DNA of 64,000 nt from Paracoccus caeni (GCF_016629665.1 NZ_JAEPRQ010000008.1:124001-188000); one strand, 5' to 3'. Numbered from the stretch's first letter, positions 53,347 to 62,332 are shown. Translations and numbers: made by a program. The notes: generated from the sequence alone by a model not told the origin.

Positions 53347-55605
53347 TCATTCGGTCTGATCGGGGTCTTCGGCGGCGCTGATGTCACCGGGTCGGGGCGA
53401 GGGGCGCGGCGTGTCTTCGTCCGGGGTCTGGACCGGCAGCGTAATGTTTTCCTCGCGAACGTCCAGCGGCAGAAATTCCTCACTGGCGCCAACCATGGCC
53501 GGTGGCACCTGCCCCGAGCGGATCTCGAACGGCAGAACCGGACCCTGCATCTCTTCCTCGGCCTCGACCGGCTCGCTGATCGCATCGAAGGCGGCAGAGC
53601 TGGCGGCGCGAAGGATCGTCGTCTGATCCGGCTGCATGGTGTCTGGCTGCGGCTGCATCGGCCCGATCAGGGTGGTCAGCTCTTCACTGGCCGCTGCATC
53701 GACAGGGGGTGCCGCAGGGCCGATTTCCGGCGCAACGGTGGTGCCGGTGATGGTGACAGGCGCTGGCAGCGGTTCGTTGCGGACCGGATGGGTCGAGAGC
53801 AGGCGGAATTCGATCCGGCGATTCTCTTCGCGGCCTTCTTCGGTCTCGTTGGTGGCGATGGGCTGGCTTTCGCCATAGCCGCGCGAGGTCATGTTGGACA
53901 CGTCGATCCCGGCCTCACGCATGGCAGTAACCAGCGCCTGCGCCCGGCCACGGGACAGGTCGGCGTTGAAACCCTCTGACCCCTGCGAATCGGTGTGGCC
54001 GCCCGCCTCGATCTGGAAGGTCGAGCATTCGGTCATCACCTGAGAGATGCGGTCGAGGGTCGGGGCGGGGTCGCCGGCGATGGCCGCTTTCGACGGTTCG
54101 AAGCCGATTTCGGTTTCGGACATGATGATATTCAACTGCTGCACACAGCCCGGCCCGTCCGGCAGATCAAGCGCCGGGTCCAGATGACGGTCATAGCGGA
54201 TCGACAGTTCATAGGGCGCGCCAGCCCCAAGACGGGCCGCAAGCCGCGCTGCTGCGGCCTCGGTCGCGGCAGGGTTGCCAGAAGTCCCCGAGAGGCGGAT
54301 CACCTCGGGCGTGACCTGCACGGAGCCTGCGTTCAGTTCGTCCAGCGCCTCAAGCGCGCCGATGACGCTGACGGTCCAGCCGCTGGGTACGGTGTCGTCA
54401 TTGGTCAGCCCGCTTTGGACCGAGGCGAAGCGGGATTTGGCGATGCTGTCCACGGCTTCGCGCATCCGCGCGCCGGGGATGCGGCCGCGCATGGTCAGGG
54501 ACTGATCCTCGGCCAGGGTGGCGGTGAATTCGACCGGGCCTTCATCGGCCTCGGCTTCGGGCCGGGTATGGTCGGCGTGAAGCGAGAAGACCGGCGGCAA
54601 TTCCTGTTGCAGCTTGTCCACCGCGCTGCGGAATGTCTCATCCGGGACCGAGGCAGGCGCGGTCAAAGCGATGTCGGCATCGGACAGGGTCACGGTGCCT
54701 TCGCCCATGGCGGCGATTGCCCCGATGGCTGCGACGGCGCCATCGGCCCAGTGCGGGGTGGGCGCGCCAAGGCCCAATGTGCAGCCCGGAATGCCATCGA
54801 TGCCAGCGGCATTGGCGGCGGCAAGGATACGGTCGCGGCCTTCCTCGTTATCGGCGGCGCAGGCATCGAAGCGGGCGCCGTTCTCGTCGATCAGGAAGCG
54901 CAGGGTGAAAGGTGAGATGACCGGACGCGGGGCCGAGATGTCGGTTTTCAGGGTAACGCCCGCAGGCAGGCTGCGTTGCAGCGCGGTTTCCAGCCGTCCC
55001 TTTTCGTCGCGGCTGTCGGTGATGGCCGAGACGGTGACCGCCCCCGGCTCGATCGAGATTTTGGCGCGCGGGGCCATTTGCGCCGCGCCGATGCCGAACT
55101 GCACCGCCGTCTGCCAGTTCTCGGGCATCTGATGGTCGGCGGTTTCCAGGAGGTCGGTGATCTGCGGTGCTGCCGTTTCATGGCGCAGCGCACGGATCAG
55201 GGCGTCGCGGTCGCTGGCCGCCGGGATCAGGCCGATGACCGAGATGCCGTCATCGTTGCGCAGCAGTTCGATCTTGAAGGCCGGGGGCGTCAGCGCCTCG
55301 GCCGAGGTGACGCTCATCGCATCGACGATGCGGCTGGAATCGACCGCGGTGCCTGCGGTGCTGACGGCGCGAAAGCGGTCAACCTCGGTCGGTGCGGTGC
55401 CGGTCAGGCGGACCTGAAGCCCGTCGGTGGTGACCGTGACCCAGTCCTTGCCAGCCGCCTGCAGTGCCGCCGCGACTTCTTCGCGAGAGCGTTCCTCGAT
55501 GAAGCCAGCCGCAGCATGCGCGCCGAACCAGCATGCTCCGCCTGCTGCTGCAAGGGTCAGGAGCGTTGCAAGCGAGGTCGTAAGCTTGCTGCGGGATGAT
55601 GCCAT
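53347..55605 (-). CDS. OmpA-family protein with long N-terminal BON-like region
   Basis: A 752-residue protein. An N-terminal membrane anchor (SLATLLTLAAAGGACWFGAH) is followed by repeated alpha-beta units resembling BON domains (QAAGKDWVTVTTDGLQVRLT and similar stretches to about residue 480). The OmpA peptidoglycan-binding domain is at about 510-610: QIEAGGHTDSQGSEGFNADL, SRGRAQALVTAMREAGID, with SRGYGESQPIATNETEEGRE. The last 140 residues are a Pro/Glu-rich low-complexity tail. It likely tethers the inner membrane to peptidoglycan. Such length is unusual for OmpA-family proteins. Confidence 0.88.
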   Translation of the reverse strand: MASSRSKLTTSLATLLTLAAAGGACWFGAHAAAGFIEERSREEVAAALQAAGKDWVTVTTDGLQVRLTGTAPTEVDRFRAVSTAGTAVDSSRIVDAMSVTSAEALTPPAFKIELLRNDDGISVIGLIPAASDRDALIRALRHETAAPQITDLLETADHQMPENWQTAVQFGIGAAQMAPRAKISIEPGAVTVSAITDSRDEKGRLETALQRSLPAGVTLKTDISAPRPVISPFTLRFLIDENGARFDACAADNEEGRDRILAAANAAGIDGIPGCTLGLGAPTPHWADGAVAAIGAIAAMGEGTVTLSDADIALTAPASVPDETFRSAVDKLQQELPPVFSLHADHTRPEAEADEGPVEFTATLAEDQSLTMRGRIPGARMREAVDSIAKSRFASVQSGLTNDDTVPSGWTVSVIGALEALDELNAGSVQVTPEVIRLSGTSGNPAATEAAAARLAARLGAGAPYELSIRYDRHLDPALDLPDGPGCVQQLNIIMSETEIGFEPSKAAIAGDPAPTLDRISQVMTECSTFQIEAGGHTDSQGSEGFNADLSRGRAQALVTAMREAGIDVSNMTSRGYGESQPIATNETEEGREENRRIEFRLLSTHPVRNEPLPAPVTITGTTVAPEIGPAAPPVDAAASEELTTLIGPMQPQPDTMQPDQTTILRAASSAAFDAISEPVEAEEEMQGPVLPFEIRSGQVPPAMVGASEEFLPLDVREENITLPVQTPDEDTPRPSPRPGDISAAEDPDQTE

Positions 55606-55667
55606 GGGGGACGCGCTTTCGGCAGTTCAGGATGGCTTGATCTAGCGATGTGCCGTCGTTGGCGCAA

Positions 55668-56606
55668 TCAGGCCAGACCGGCAAGCGCAAGAAACAGCGC
55701 AAGGATCAGCCCGGCATCGCGGTTTGATCGGAACAGGCGCAGCGCGATATCCCCTTGATAGGGCTGAAATTTCGTCAACTGCCATGCCAGATGCGCGGCA
55801 AAACCCGCAAGTCCGGTATAGGCTATCAACAGATTGCGACCCGTCAGTGAGATGGCAATCGCCAGAAGCGCGACCGCGAGGATACCGAAGATCCGCAGGT
55901 ATCGGGCGCTGTCATCACCGAAGAGGCGCGCGGTGGATTTGACGCCGATCAGGGCGTCGTCCTCGACATCCTGATGGGCATAGATGGTGTCGTAGAAGAT
56001 GGTCCAGGCGATGCCTCCCAGCCATGCGACGGCGGGGGCAAGGTCCACGCGGCCCATATGCGCCGCATAGGCCAGAAGGACGCCCCAGTTGAAGGCGAAG
56101 CCCAGAAAGACCTGCGGCCACCATGTGAAGCGTTTGGCGAAGGGGTAGATCGCCACCAGCGCCAAGGACCCGACGCCCAGCCAGATCGCCGTGCTGCCCA
56201 GTGTCAGCAAGATCAGAAAGCCGACCAATGCCTGTGCGATCATCCAAAGATAGGCCGTGCCCAGCGTCACCTGACCCGAAGGCAGCGGGCGGGACTGTGT
56301 GCGGGCGACCTGTGCATCGATGTCGCGGTCGGTGATGTCGTTCCATGTGCAGCCCGCACCGCGCATGACCAGCGCGCCGATGCCGCAGGCGATGACGATC
56401 CAGAGGTCGAACCATCGCGGTGCGTCATACATCATTGCAAGGCCCACGCCCCACCAGCAGGGCAGCAGCAGCAGCCATGTTCCGATGGGCCGGTCGGCGC
56501 GGCTCATCCTCAGCAGGGGTCTCCATGCCGGGGGGGCGTAGCGGTCCACCCAGTTTCCCTGTGGGGCGTCGCTGACTGTCTCTGGCCTTTCGGTCGGGAT
56601 TTTCAT
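55668..56606 (-). CDS. ubiA: 4-hydroxybenzoate polyprenyltransferase
   Basis: The 312-residue integral membrane enzyme has the two aspartate-rich motifs GCTWNDITDRDIDAQVARTQ and IFYDTIYAHQDVEDDALIGV and about eight membrane spans. It attaches the polyprenyl tail in ubiquinone synthesis. The ATG at 56606 begins MKIPTERPETVSDAPQGNWV; the frame is open further upstream but overlaps rsmE on the other strand. It is divergent from rsmE, with only 12 bp between starts. Confidence 0.94.
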   Translation of the reverse strand: MKIPTERPETVSDAPQGNWVDRYAPPAWRPLLRMSRADRPIGTWLLLLPCWWGVGLAMMYDAPRWFDLWIVIACGIGALVMRGAGCTWNDITDRDIDAQVARTQSRPLPSGQVTLGTAYLWMIAQALVGFLILLTLGSTAIWLGVGSLALVAIYPFAKRFTWWPQVFLGFAFNWGVLLAYAAHMGRVDLAPAVAWLGGIAWTIFYDTIYAHQDVEDDALIGVKSTARLFGDDSARYLRIFGILAVALLAIAISLTGRNLLIAYTGLAGFAAHLAWQLTKFQPYQGDIALRLFRSNRDAGLILALFLALAGLA

Positions 56607-56618
56607 AGGTCTGGCCTC

Positions 56619-57338
56619 ATGGCAAGGATCAGGCTGTTCATAGATCACCCATTGGCTGCGGGACAACCCGTCCCGCTTGAGCCTGCGCAGGCGCATTACC
56701 TGTCGGGGGTGATGCGGCTGAAGGCGGGCGAGGTGATCGCGGTCTTCAACGGGCGCGAGGGTGAATGGGCGGCGCGGATCGTCGAGGCGGGGAAGCGCGG
56801 CGGTTCGCTGGAACTGATCGAGCAGACCGGGCCGCAGCGTGATCCGCCGGATCTGTGGCTGATCTTTGCGCCGATCAAGAAAGCGCGGACCGATTTCATC
56901 GTCGAAAAGGCGGCAGAGCTTGGCGTGTCGCGGATTCTGCCGGTGCAGACCGAATTCACAAATTCCGAACGTATCCGGCAGGATCGTTTGCAGGCACATG
57001 CCGTTGAGGCGGCCGAGCAATGCGGAGGCACCTTTGTCCCACGGGTCGATGATCTGGTTCCGTTGGCGAGGTTGCTGGACGGCTGGGACAGCGCACGGCG
57101 AATCCTGTGGGCCGATGAAGCGATGGCGGGACCGGCCGAGACGCTGGCCGGTTTGCCAGAAGGGCCATGGGCGATCCTGATCGGGCCGGAGGGCGGTTTT
57201 TCGGAAACGGAACGCAAGCGACTCGGGGGGTTAGCGCAGGTGAGTCGCATTTCTCTGGGCCCGCGAATCTTGCGCGCTGATACGGCTGCCGTAACGGCAA
57301 TCAGCCTGTGGCAAAGTGCCCTTGGCGACTGGCGCTGA
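56619..57338 (+). CDS. rsmE: 16S rRNA (uracil(1498)-N(3))-methyltransferase
   Basis: The 239-residue SPOUT-class enzyme begins MARIRLFIDHPLAAGQPVPL and has the PUA-like N-terminal part (HYLSGVMRLKAGEVIAVFNG) and the knotted SAM site LIGPEGGFSETE with SLGPRILRADTA. It methylates U1498 of 16S rRNA. The ATG at 56619 has weak Shine-Dalgarno support, but the N-terminus matches the family. Confidence 0.94.
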   Translation: MARIRLFIDHPLAAGQPVPLEPAQAHYLSGVMRLKAGEVIAVFNGREGEWAARIVEAGKRGGSLELIEQTGPQRDPPDLWLIFAPIKKARTDFIVEKAAELGVSRILPVQTEFTNSERIRQDRLQAHAVEAAEQCGGTFVPRVDDLVPLARLLDGWDSARRILWADEAMAGPAETLAGLPEGPWAILIGPEGGFSETERKRLGGLAQVSRISLGPRILRADTAAVTAISLWQSALGDWR

Positions 57339-57460
57339 GGTTTGCTGGCGAAATACGACATGGCGTGTCGTAAATGCGACTTTTATATATACTAAGCCTC
57401 TCTAAATAATGCAGAAATCGCATATCGGCTTTGCCGGGCGCATGGCTACTCTTTGCTAAG

Positions 57461-57509
57461 TGCCCGATCTATATCCCTGTTCATGATGAAACCGCCCAAT
57501 GATCGGGCA
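57461..57509. other. Stem in the leader of the DUF1127 gene
   Basis: The arms tgcccgatc (57461-57469) and gatcgggca (57501-57509) are perfectly complementary across 31 bases, ending 20 bp before the DUF1127 ATG. An AT-rich upstream region (57370-57410) is the probable promoter. A leader structure influencing translation is inferred. Confidence 0.45.
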
Positions 57510-57529
57510 TTTAGAAAACAGGTGATGCT

Positions 57530-57727
57530 ATGTCGACGATCGAAACGAACCGCAGCGAGTTTGCTGTCGGAGGCGTTGGCAATGTCGTCGCGAAGCTCTT
57601 CTCGCTGCTGACCGTGTGGAACGATACCCGCGTGACGCGTCGCGAGCTGAGCCGCCTCTCGGATCGCGAACTGGACGATATCGGTCTGGTCCGTGGTGAT
57701 ATCGAGCGGATCGCCCGCGGCTTCTAA
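57530..57727 (+). CDS. DUF1127-domain small protein
   Basis: A 65-residue protein whose last 40 residues form the DUF1127 motif (RVTRRELSRLSDRELDDIGL, then VRGDIERIARGF). Such Arg-rich small proteins are abundant in alphaproteobacteria; in Rhodobacter sphaeroides a relative (CcaF1) is an RNA-associated stress factor, so RNA binding is possible. AGGTGATG lies just before the ATG. Confidence 0.88.
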   Translation: MSTIETNRSEFAVGGVGNVVAKLFSLLTVWNDTRVTRRELSRLSDRELDDIGLVRGDIERIARGF

Positions 57728-57749
57728 GCCATCGCCATCTGTATGAACG

Positions 57750-57781
57750 AACCCCCGAAGCGGTCGCAGCGGGGGTTTTTT
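57750..57781 (+). terminator. Rho-independent terminator after the DUF1127 gene
   Basis: The stem aaccccc (57750-57756) pairs with gggggtt (57771-57777), and the T-run continues to 57781. It lies between convergent genes. Confidence 0.88.
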
Positions 57782-57806
57782 CATGTCTGCCGTCCGGCGC
57801 GGCTGT

Positions 57807-58700
57807 TCAGGATCTGGGGCGCACCGCCTCGGCCCGGACGTTGAAATAGTTGCCGCCAAGGATCAGCGCGGCGCCAAGGATGACGGCAAGGCCCAAAGGT
57901 TCGTCATAAAGGACCATGCCGACCACGGCGACGACCGGCAGGCGCAGGAAGTCGAAAGGCATGACCAGCGTGGCAGGCGCCACGCGAAGCGCGCGGGCGA
58001 TGCAGAAATGCGCGCCAAGGCCGGTGATGCCAAGGATGCCAAGCCATGGCAGCGCCTGTGATGACGGCAGGGCGATGTCGCCATCGATCCCGGCGGCGAT
58101 AAAGCCAAGCGCTGTCTGCATCACCACCATCCACCACAGGATCGCCAGCGTCGAGGTGACGTTGGTCAGCCGTTTGGTGACGATATAGGTCAGCGCGAAG
58201 CCCACCGCACACAAGGCGGCAGAGATCAGCCCCGGCGTGATCGGCGCGGCACCCGGCTGCGCCACCATCAACGCCCCGGCAAAGCCTGCGGCGGCGGCGA
58301 TGCCACGGGTCCGGGTCAGACGCTCGCCCAGAAAGAAGGGCGACAGCACCAGCACCCAGAGAGGCGCGGTAAATTCCAGCGCAAAGACCTGTGCCAGCGG
58401 GATGGTGAAGATGGCGAAGAACCAGAAATTCTGCGCGGCGAAATGGATCAGGTTGCGGGTCAGGTGCAGACCGAGATGATCGAAGCTCGCGGCTTGCCAG
58501 TCGCGTCGCAGGACGATGATCGCCCCGATGATCACGATCCCGATGGCCGAGCGGTAGGCCAGCAGTTCGAATGTGTCCAGTTCAAGCGAGACCTCGCGCC
58601 CGGCGACCGCCATCAGGGTGAAGGCGGCAACCGCGCCCATCATCCATGCGGCTGCAATCAGGGGCTGCGTCCCCTCGGTCGGGTTTGTCTCGGCTGTCAT
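57807..58700 (-). CDS. DMT-superfamily transporter (EamA)
   Basis: The 297-residue protein has ten hydrophobic segments in two EamA repeats (AAWMMGAVAAFTLMAVAGRE; PGLISAALCAVGFALTYIVT). EamA transporters export metabolites such as amino acids or their derivatives; the substrate is not deducible. The ATG at 58700 begins MTAETNPTEGTQPLIAAAWM. Confidence 0.87.
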   Translation of the reverse strand: MTAETNPTEGTQPLIAAAWMMGAVAAFTLMAVAGREVSLELDTFELLAYRSAIGIVIIGAIIVLRRDWQAASFDHLGLHLTRNLIHFAAQNFWFFAIFTIPLAQVFALEFTAPLWVLVLSPFFLGERLTRTRGIAAAAGFAGALMVAQPGAAPITPGLISAALCAVGFALTYIVTKRLTNVTSTLAILWWMVVMQTALGFIAAGIDGDIALPSSQALPWLGILGITGLGAHFCIARALRVAPATLVMPFDFLRLPVVAVVGMVLYDEPLGLAVILGAALILGGNYFNVRAEAVRPRS

Positions 58701-59043
58701 GCGTGCGTCCTCCGCAGGGCCAAGGGTTAGGCGAGACTTGCAGGATATGCAATTGCTGGTGGGGTGATGATCCTTGCTGGATTTGTCCCGCGACGAATCC
58801 GGTCGCGCCTGCCTGCGTGGTGAAGGTTGAGCGCCCGCCCGGAATCAAGTCGCCCCTGGGCGACGCCGGGCAGTGCACAGCCGCCCCCCGGCTGGGCACT
58901 TTGGTGAGGTCACGCGCCACAGAAATGTTGGGCGGGATGGTACAATAAACCGCCATGCACGGCTGTTGCATGTGCCCATCCGCGGCTGTTCACCGCCCTC
59001 TGCCCGGAGTGTCAGCGGTCAAGAAGCCTAGGCTAAGTCGGGT
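58701..59043. other. 343-bp intergenic region with two adjacent stable hairpins
   Basis: No gene is supported. A two-part stem (58837-58842 with 58866-58871, enclosing 58849-58854 with 58859-58864) abuts a 12-bp stem with one mismatch (58872-58883 with 58889-58900). The region also has TACAAT at 58941-58946 and catgca/tgcatg arms around 58954-58972. The compact tandem hairpins could be a structured RNA. I do not recognise 6S, SRP, tmRNA, RNase P or a known riboswitch in it. Confidence 0.4.
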
Positions 59044-59916
59044 TTACCCGTTCCGCGTCAGCGTCAGCGCCGACCATTCGTCCAGATCGTCGCGGTGATC
59101 CAGCGTGAAGCCGCGGTCGCGATAGACGCCGATCACCTCTTCGGCCTGCGTCGTCAGGATGCCCGACAGGATGATCTTGCCGCCCGCCGAGACATGACGG
59201 GCCATATCCGGCGCGAGGTCGATCAGCGGCTGTTTCAGGATGTTCGCCAAGACCAGATCATAGGGCGCATTGTCGTCCAGCATCGGATGATCGAACCCCG
59301 CCGCCTCGATCGACACGACCCGCCCGTTCAGCCCGTTGGCGATGACATTGGCGGCGGCGGTATCGACGGCCACGGCATCGATGTCGCTGGCAATCACCGT
59401 GACCGGCCACAGCCGCGCAGCAGCCATCGCCAGAACGGCGGTGCCGCTGCCGATATCGGCGATGCGGTGGGCCTGATAACCCTCGGTCGCGATCCGGTCC
59501 AGCGCTTCAAGGCAACCCTTGGTGGTGTTGTGATGGCCGGTGCCAAAGGCCATCGCGGCCTCGATACACAGGGCCTCGACGCCTTCGGGCACCTTGTCGG
59601 CGTCATGGCTGCCATAGACGAAAAAGCGGCCCGCCCGAACTGGCGTCAATTCGCGGCGGACATGGGCGACCCAGTCCACATCCGGCAATTCCGAGATAGC
59701 AAAGGGGTTCGCGCCAAAGGCCGTGGCCAGCAGGGTCAGCGCGATCTCGTCCGGTGCTTCGGTGAAATAGGCTCCGACTTCCCACCTGCCCGAACCGTCC
59801 TCGATCTCGAAGACGCCGGTGCCTACGGGTTCAGGCTCCAGATCCTCGCAGGCTTCGGCAAGGGCTTCGGCGGCCTCGCGGCCATTCAGATGGGTCAGCG
59901 CGGAATAGGTGGTCAT
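59044..59916 (-). CDS. prmA: Ribosomal protein L11 methyltransferase
   Basis: The 290-residue enzyme has the SAM motif IADIGSGTAVLAMAAARLWP and the PrmA elements AMAFGTGHHNTTKGCLEALD and LVLANILKQPLIDLAPDM (the N-I/P-x-x active stretch). It trimethylates ribosomal protein L11. The ATG at 59916 overlaps the msrA stop (ATGA); the open frame to 59973 is antisense-neutral extension. Confidence 0.93.
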   Translation of the reverse strand: MTTYSALTHLNGREAAEALAEACEDLEPEPVGTGVFEIEDGSGRWEVGAYFTEAPDEIALTLLATAFGANPFAISELPDVDWVAHVRRELTPVRAGRFFVYGSHDADKVPEGVEALCIEAAMAFGTGHHNTTKGCLEALDRIATEGYQAHRIADIGSGTAVLAMAAARLWPVTVIASDIDAVAVDTAAANVIANGLNGRVVSIEAAGFDHPMLDDNAPYDLVLANILKQPLIDLAPDMARHVSAGGKIILSGILTTQAEEVIGVYRDRGFTLDHRDDLDEWSALTLTRNG

Positions 59917-60491
59917 GCAAGGGAATCCCGGTTGGATAGCGAAGGCTCTACCCCCGTGCCCTGCAACTCGCAATGCTGATCCGGGTTCTTCTGCAGATAT
60001 TGCTGATGCGCCTCGGGGCCGGGCCAGAACCGGCCTTTCGGGACGATCTGCGTGGTGATCTTGCCAAAGCCATCCACCGCCAGCCGGTTGTCATAGTCGA
60101 TCTTCGACGCCTCTGCCGTCGCGAACTGGCTGTCATTCATCGCCATGATCAGGCTGCGATACTGGCTACCCACATCCTCGCCCTGACGGTCGCCCTCGGT
60201 CGGGTTGTGGTTCTGCCAGAACAGTTGCAGCAGGTGATCATAGCTGATCAGCGCGCTGTCATAGACCACGCGAACCACCTCGGCATGGCCGGTATCGCCT
60301 GCCTTGACCTGTTCGTAGGTCGGGTTTTCGGTCGTGCCACCGGCAAAGCCCACTTCGGTCAGCCAGACGCCTTTCTGCTGCCAGAACAGCCGCTCCGCAC
60401 CCCAATAGCAGCCCATACCGAAGATCGCCTGATCGAAGCCATGGGGGATGTCCGCGTCGATGGGACGGTTGAAGATCGCATGTGTGGTCAT
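59913..60491 (-). CDS. msrA: Peptide-methionine (S)-S-oxide reductase
   Basis: The 192-residue enzyme has the catalytic cysteine in FGMGCYWGAERLFW (Cys28; Tyr replaces the more common Phe of GCFWG), and GYAGG-like FAGGTTENPTYEQV, HAEVVRVVYD and LLQLFWQNHNPTEGDRQGED. It reduces S-methionine sulfoxide in oxidised proteins. AAAGGTG precedes the ATG at 60491. It is translationally coupled to prmA. Confidence 0.94.
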   Translation of the reverse strand: MTTHAIFNRPIDADIPHGFDQAIFGMGCYWGAERLFWQQKGVWLTEVGFAGGTTENPTYEQVKAGDTGHAEVVRVVYDSALISYDHLLQLFWQNHNPTEGDRQGEDVGSQYRSLIMAMNDSQFATAEASKIDYDNRLAVDGFGKITTQIVPKGRFWPGPEAHQQYLQKNPDQHCELQGTGVEPSLSNRDSLA

Positions 60492-60586
60492 CAGGGCACC
60501 TTTCATCGTGGACAGGCTAAACGCGGAAGTGCGGTGGTCGGTTCGATGACGGGGCAGGGGATCGGCGACGGCATCGCCGGCCAGGA

Positions 60587-61507
60587 TTAGTTGCGCAGGA
60601 CGATGCAGCGGCCACCCAGACGGCGCAACTGGGCGCAGAAGGCATTGGCCTCGGAGCGGCTGTCATAGCCGACCTGTGCGGTGAAGACGGCGTTTGGCAT
60701 GCCGCGCATCCGTTTTCTGACATAGCCGACGCGGCGGTCGCCGAGGATCGGGCGAAGTGTGCGGTTCAGCCGGGCGACCTGCTGGGCGGCGCCGGACTGG
60801 CTGCGGTGGCTGGCGACGATCACGCCCCAGGGCGAGACCGGAGGTTGAGTGATGAACTCTCGCAACTGACGGTCGCCTGCCAGTTTCTCGCAGGCGGGGC
60901 GGAAGTCCATGTCGGGCTGCAATGCCAGTTTCAGATCGCCCTCGACCGGGGGATTGTCGCGCCAGTGCAGGGCATCGACGCCGGTGATGGATTCCACATA
61001 GTCCAGCGTCTCGTAGGGCAGGTTGGTCTGCATCGCGATAAACCGGGCGGCGCGGTTTTCGCCGCCGTTATAGGCCACCGCCGCCAGACCGATATTGCCG
61101 AACGTATCGGCCAGGTAGCGCAGATACCACGCCGCCTTGTGGATCGCCTGCGCCGGATTGAAAGGGTCGTCGAGGTAATAGAGATCGGCAGTCCCCGGCA
61201 TGAACTGGGCAATGCCAAGCGCGCCGACCGGACTGACGGCGCTTGGTTCGAACCGGCTTTCCTTCCACAGCAGGCGGGCAAGGAAATGCGGGTTCAGGCT
61301 GCGCTCGGCCGCGTTGCGTTCGATCAGCTTGCAGACATCGGCGGCATAGTGATCCAGCCGGATACAGTCGCGGCCATCATCGGTGCAGCGCAGCGTCTCG
61401 GACTCGCGGGTCGGGGGGTAGCCGTAATAGGCGTCAACTGCCGGACGCGCGGCGGCCTGCCCGCAAAGGGCGAGAAGCAGCAACAAGGCAGGCAGAAGGT
61501 GCGGCAC
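60587..61507 (-). CDS. Lytic transglycosylase (SLT domain) with C-terminal SPOR-like repeat
   Basis: The 306-residue exported protein has a signal peptide (MPHLLPALLLLLALCGQAAA), an SLT/lysozyme-like domain (HFLARLLWKESRFEPSAVSP with catalytic Glu, VGALGIAQFMPGTADLYYLD, AYNGGENRA) and a C-terminal segment (SHRSQSGAAQQVARLNRTLR, and ANAFCAQLRRLGGRCIVLRN) that looks like a SPOR domain, which binds denuded septal glycan. It probably cleaves peptidoglycan during growth or division. Confidence 0.9.
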   Translation of the reverse strand: MPHLLPALLLLLALCGQAAARPAVDAYYGYPPTRESETLRCTDDGRDCIRLDHYAADVCKLIERNAAERSLNPHFLARLLWKESRFEPSAVSPVGALGIAQFMPGTADLYYLDDPFNPAQAIHKAAWYLRYLADTFGNIGLAAVAYNGGENRAARFIAMQTNLPYETLDYVESITGVDALHWRDNPPVEGDLKLALQPDMDFRPACEKLAGDRQLREFITQPPVSPWGVIVASHRSQSGAAQQVARLNRTLRPILGDRRVGYVRKRMRGMPNAVFTAQVGYDSRSEANAFCAQLRRLGGRCIVLRN

Positions 61508-61510
61508 AGG

Positions 61511-62332
61511 TCAGGACTTGGATTTGGACTTGTCGGCTTTTGGTTTGTCGGATTTTGGCTTCGCGGCTTTCGACTTGGCCGGATCGGCGGCCTGACGTTC
61601 AGCTTTGCGGGCGACCTTGTCCGCAGCCTTGGCGGCCTTCTTTGCAGCCTTGCGGGCGGCCTTCACAGCCTCTTTCTCGGCCTTGCGGACAGCTTTGCGG
61701 GCTTCCTTCTCGGCGACATTCGCCGCTTTCTTGGCCGCTTTGCGCACGGCTTTCTTCCGGGCCTTCTCATCCTCGGCACTGACGGTGGTGACGGGAGCGG
61801 GCGCTGCGACAGGTGCGGGTTGGGCAGCCTTGGGCTTGCGCGGCGCGGGCTTCGGTTTTGCCGTTTCCGCCGCGCTGGCCGGTTTTGGCTGCGTGGCGAC
61901 GGTTTCGGATACGGCAGTGGCAGGCTTGACCGCCTTGGCGACGCGGCGCGAGCCGGTGCGGAGGTCGGGTTTGCGTGTCTCGGCCTTGCTGCGCCCGGCG
62001 GGTTTGCGCGCTGGAGAGGCGGGCTTGCGCTTGGCCGCGGGCTTTGCGGCGGGTGTTCCGGTCTTCTCGGTCGCGGTCGCAACCGGCTTCAGGCCACGCT
62101 TGCGACGTTCGCCATGAGCGCGGCGAAGCGCCGCCGTCAGAATGTCCGCAGCCAGCTTCTGACCATCCGCGCCAACCGGACCTGCCTCGGCCACCGCAGA
62201 CTGAAGGCGACTGATCAGACTGAAGAGCCCGGCCTCATCCAGATTGCCAAGCGCCGGTTGCCGACTGTCAGCCGTCAGCGCCAGTTGATCTGCATTCAGC
62301 AATTGCTGTTCGAGCTTGCTATAGTTCGGCAT
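61511..62332 (-). CDS. Histone-H1-like Lys/Ala-rich protein
   Basis: About 273 residues. The first 90 residues form a normal helical domain (MPNYSKLEQQLLNADQLALT, LDEAGLFSLISRLQSAVAEA). The remainder is an extended tail rich in Lys, Ala and Pro with repeated units such as KAAKKAA, RKAVRKAEKEA and KPKSDKPKADKSKSKS. The tail resembles eukaryotic H1 and bacterial Hc1/AlgP-like DNA-binding proteins, so nucleoid binding is likely. The ATG at 62332 is preferred (GGTGAAGCG upstream); the frame reaches 62374. Confidence 0.75.
   Translation of the reverse strand: MPNYSKLEQQLLNADQLALTADSRQPALGNLDEAGLFSLISRLQSAVAEAGPVGADGQKLAADILTAALRRAHGERRKRGLKPVATATEKTGTPAAKPAAKRKPASPARKPAGRSKAETRKPDLRTGSRRVAKAVKPATAVSETVATQPKPASAAETAKPKPAPRKPKAAQPAPVAAPAPVTTVSAEDEKARKKAVRKAAKKAANVAEKEARKAVRKAEKEAVKAARKAAKKAAKAADKVARKAERQAADPAKSKAAKPKSDKPKADKSKSKS

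Noticed and set aside
58701..59043. Gap considered as 6S RNA, tmRNA, SRP RNA, RNase P RNA or a known riboswitch
   Set aside because: None of the conserved core motifs of these RNAs is visible on either strand.
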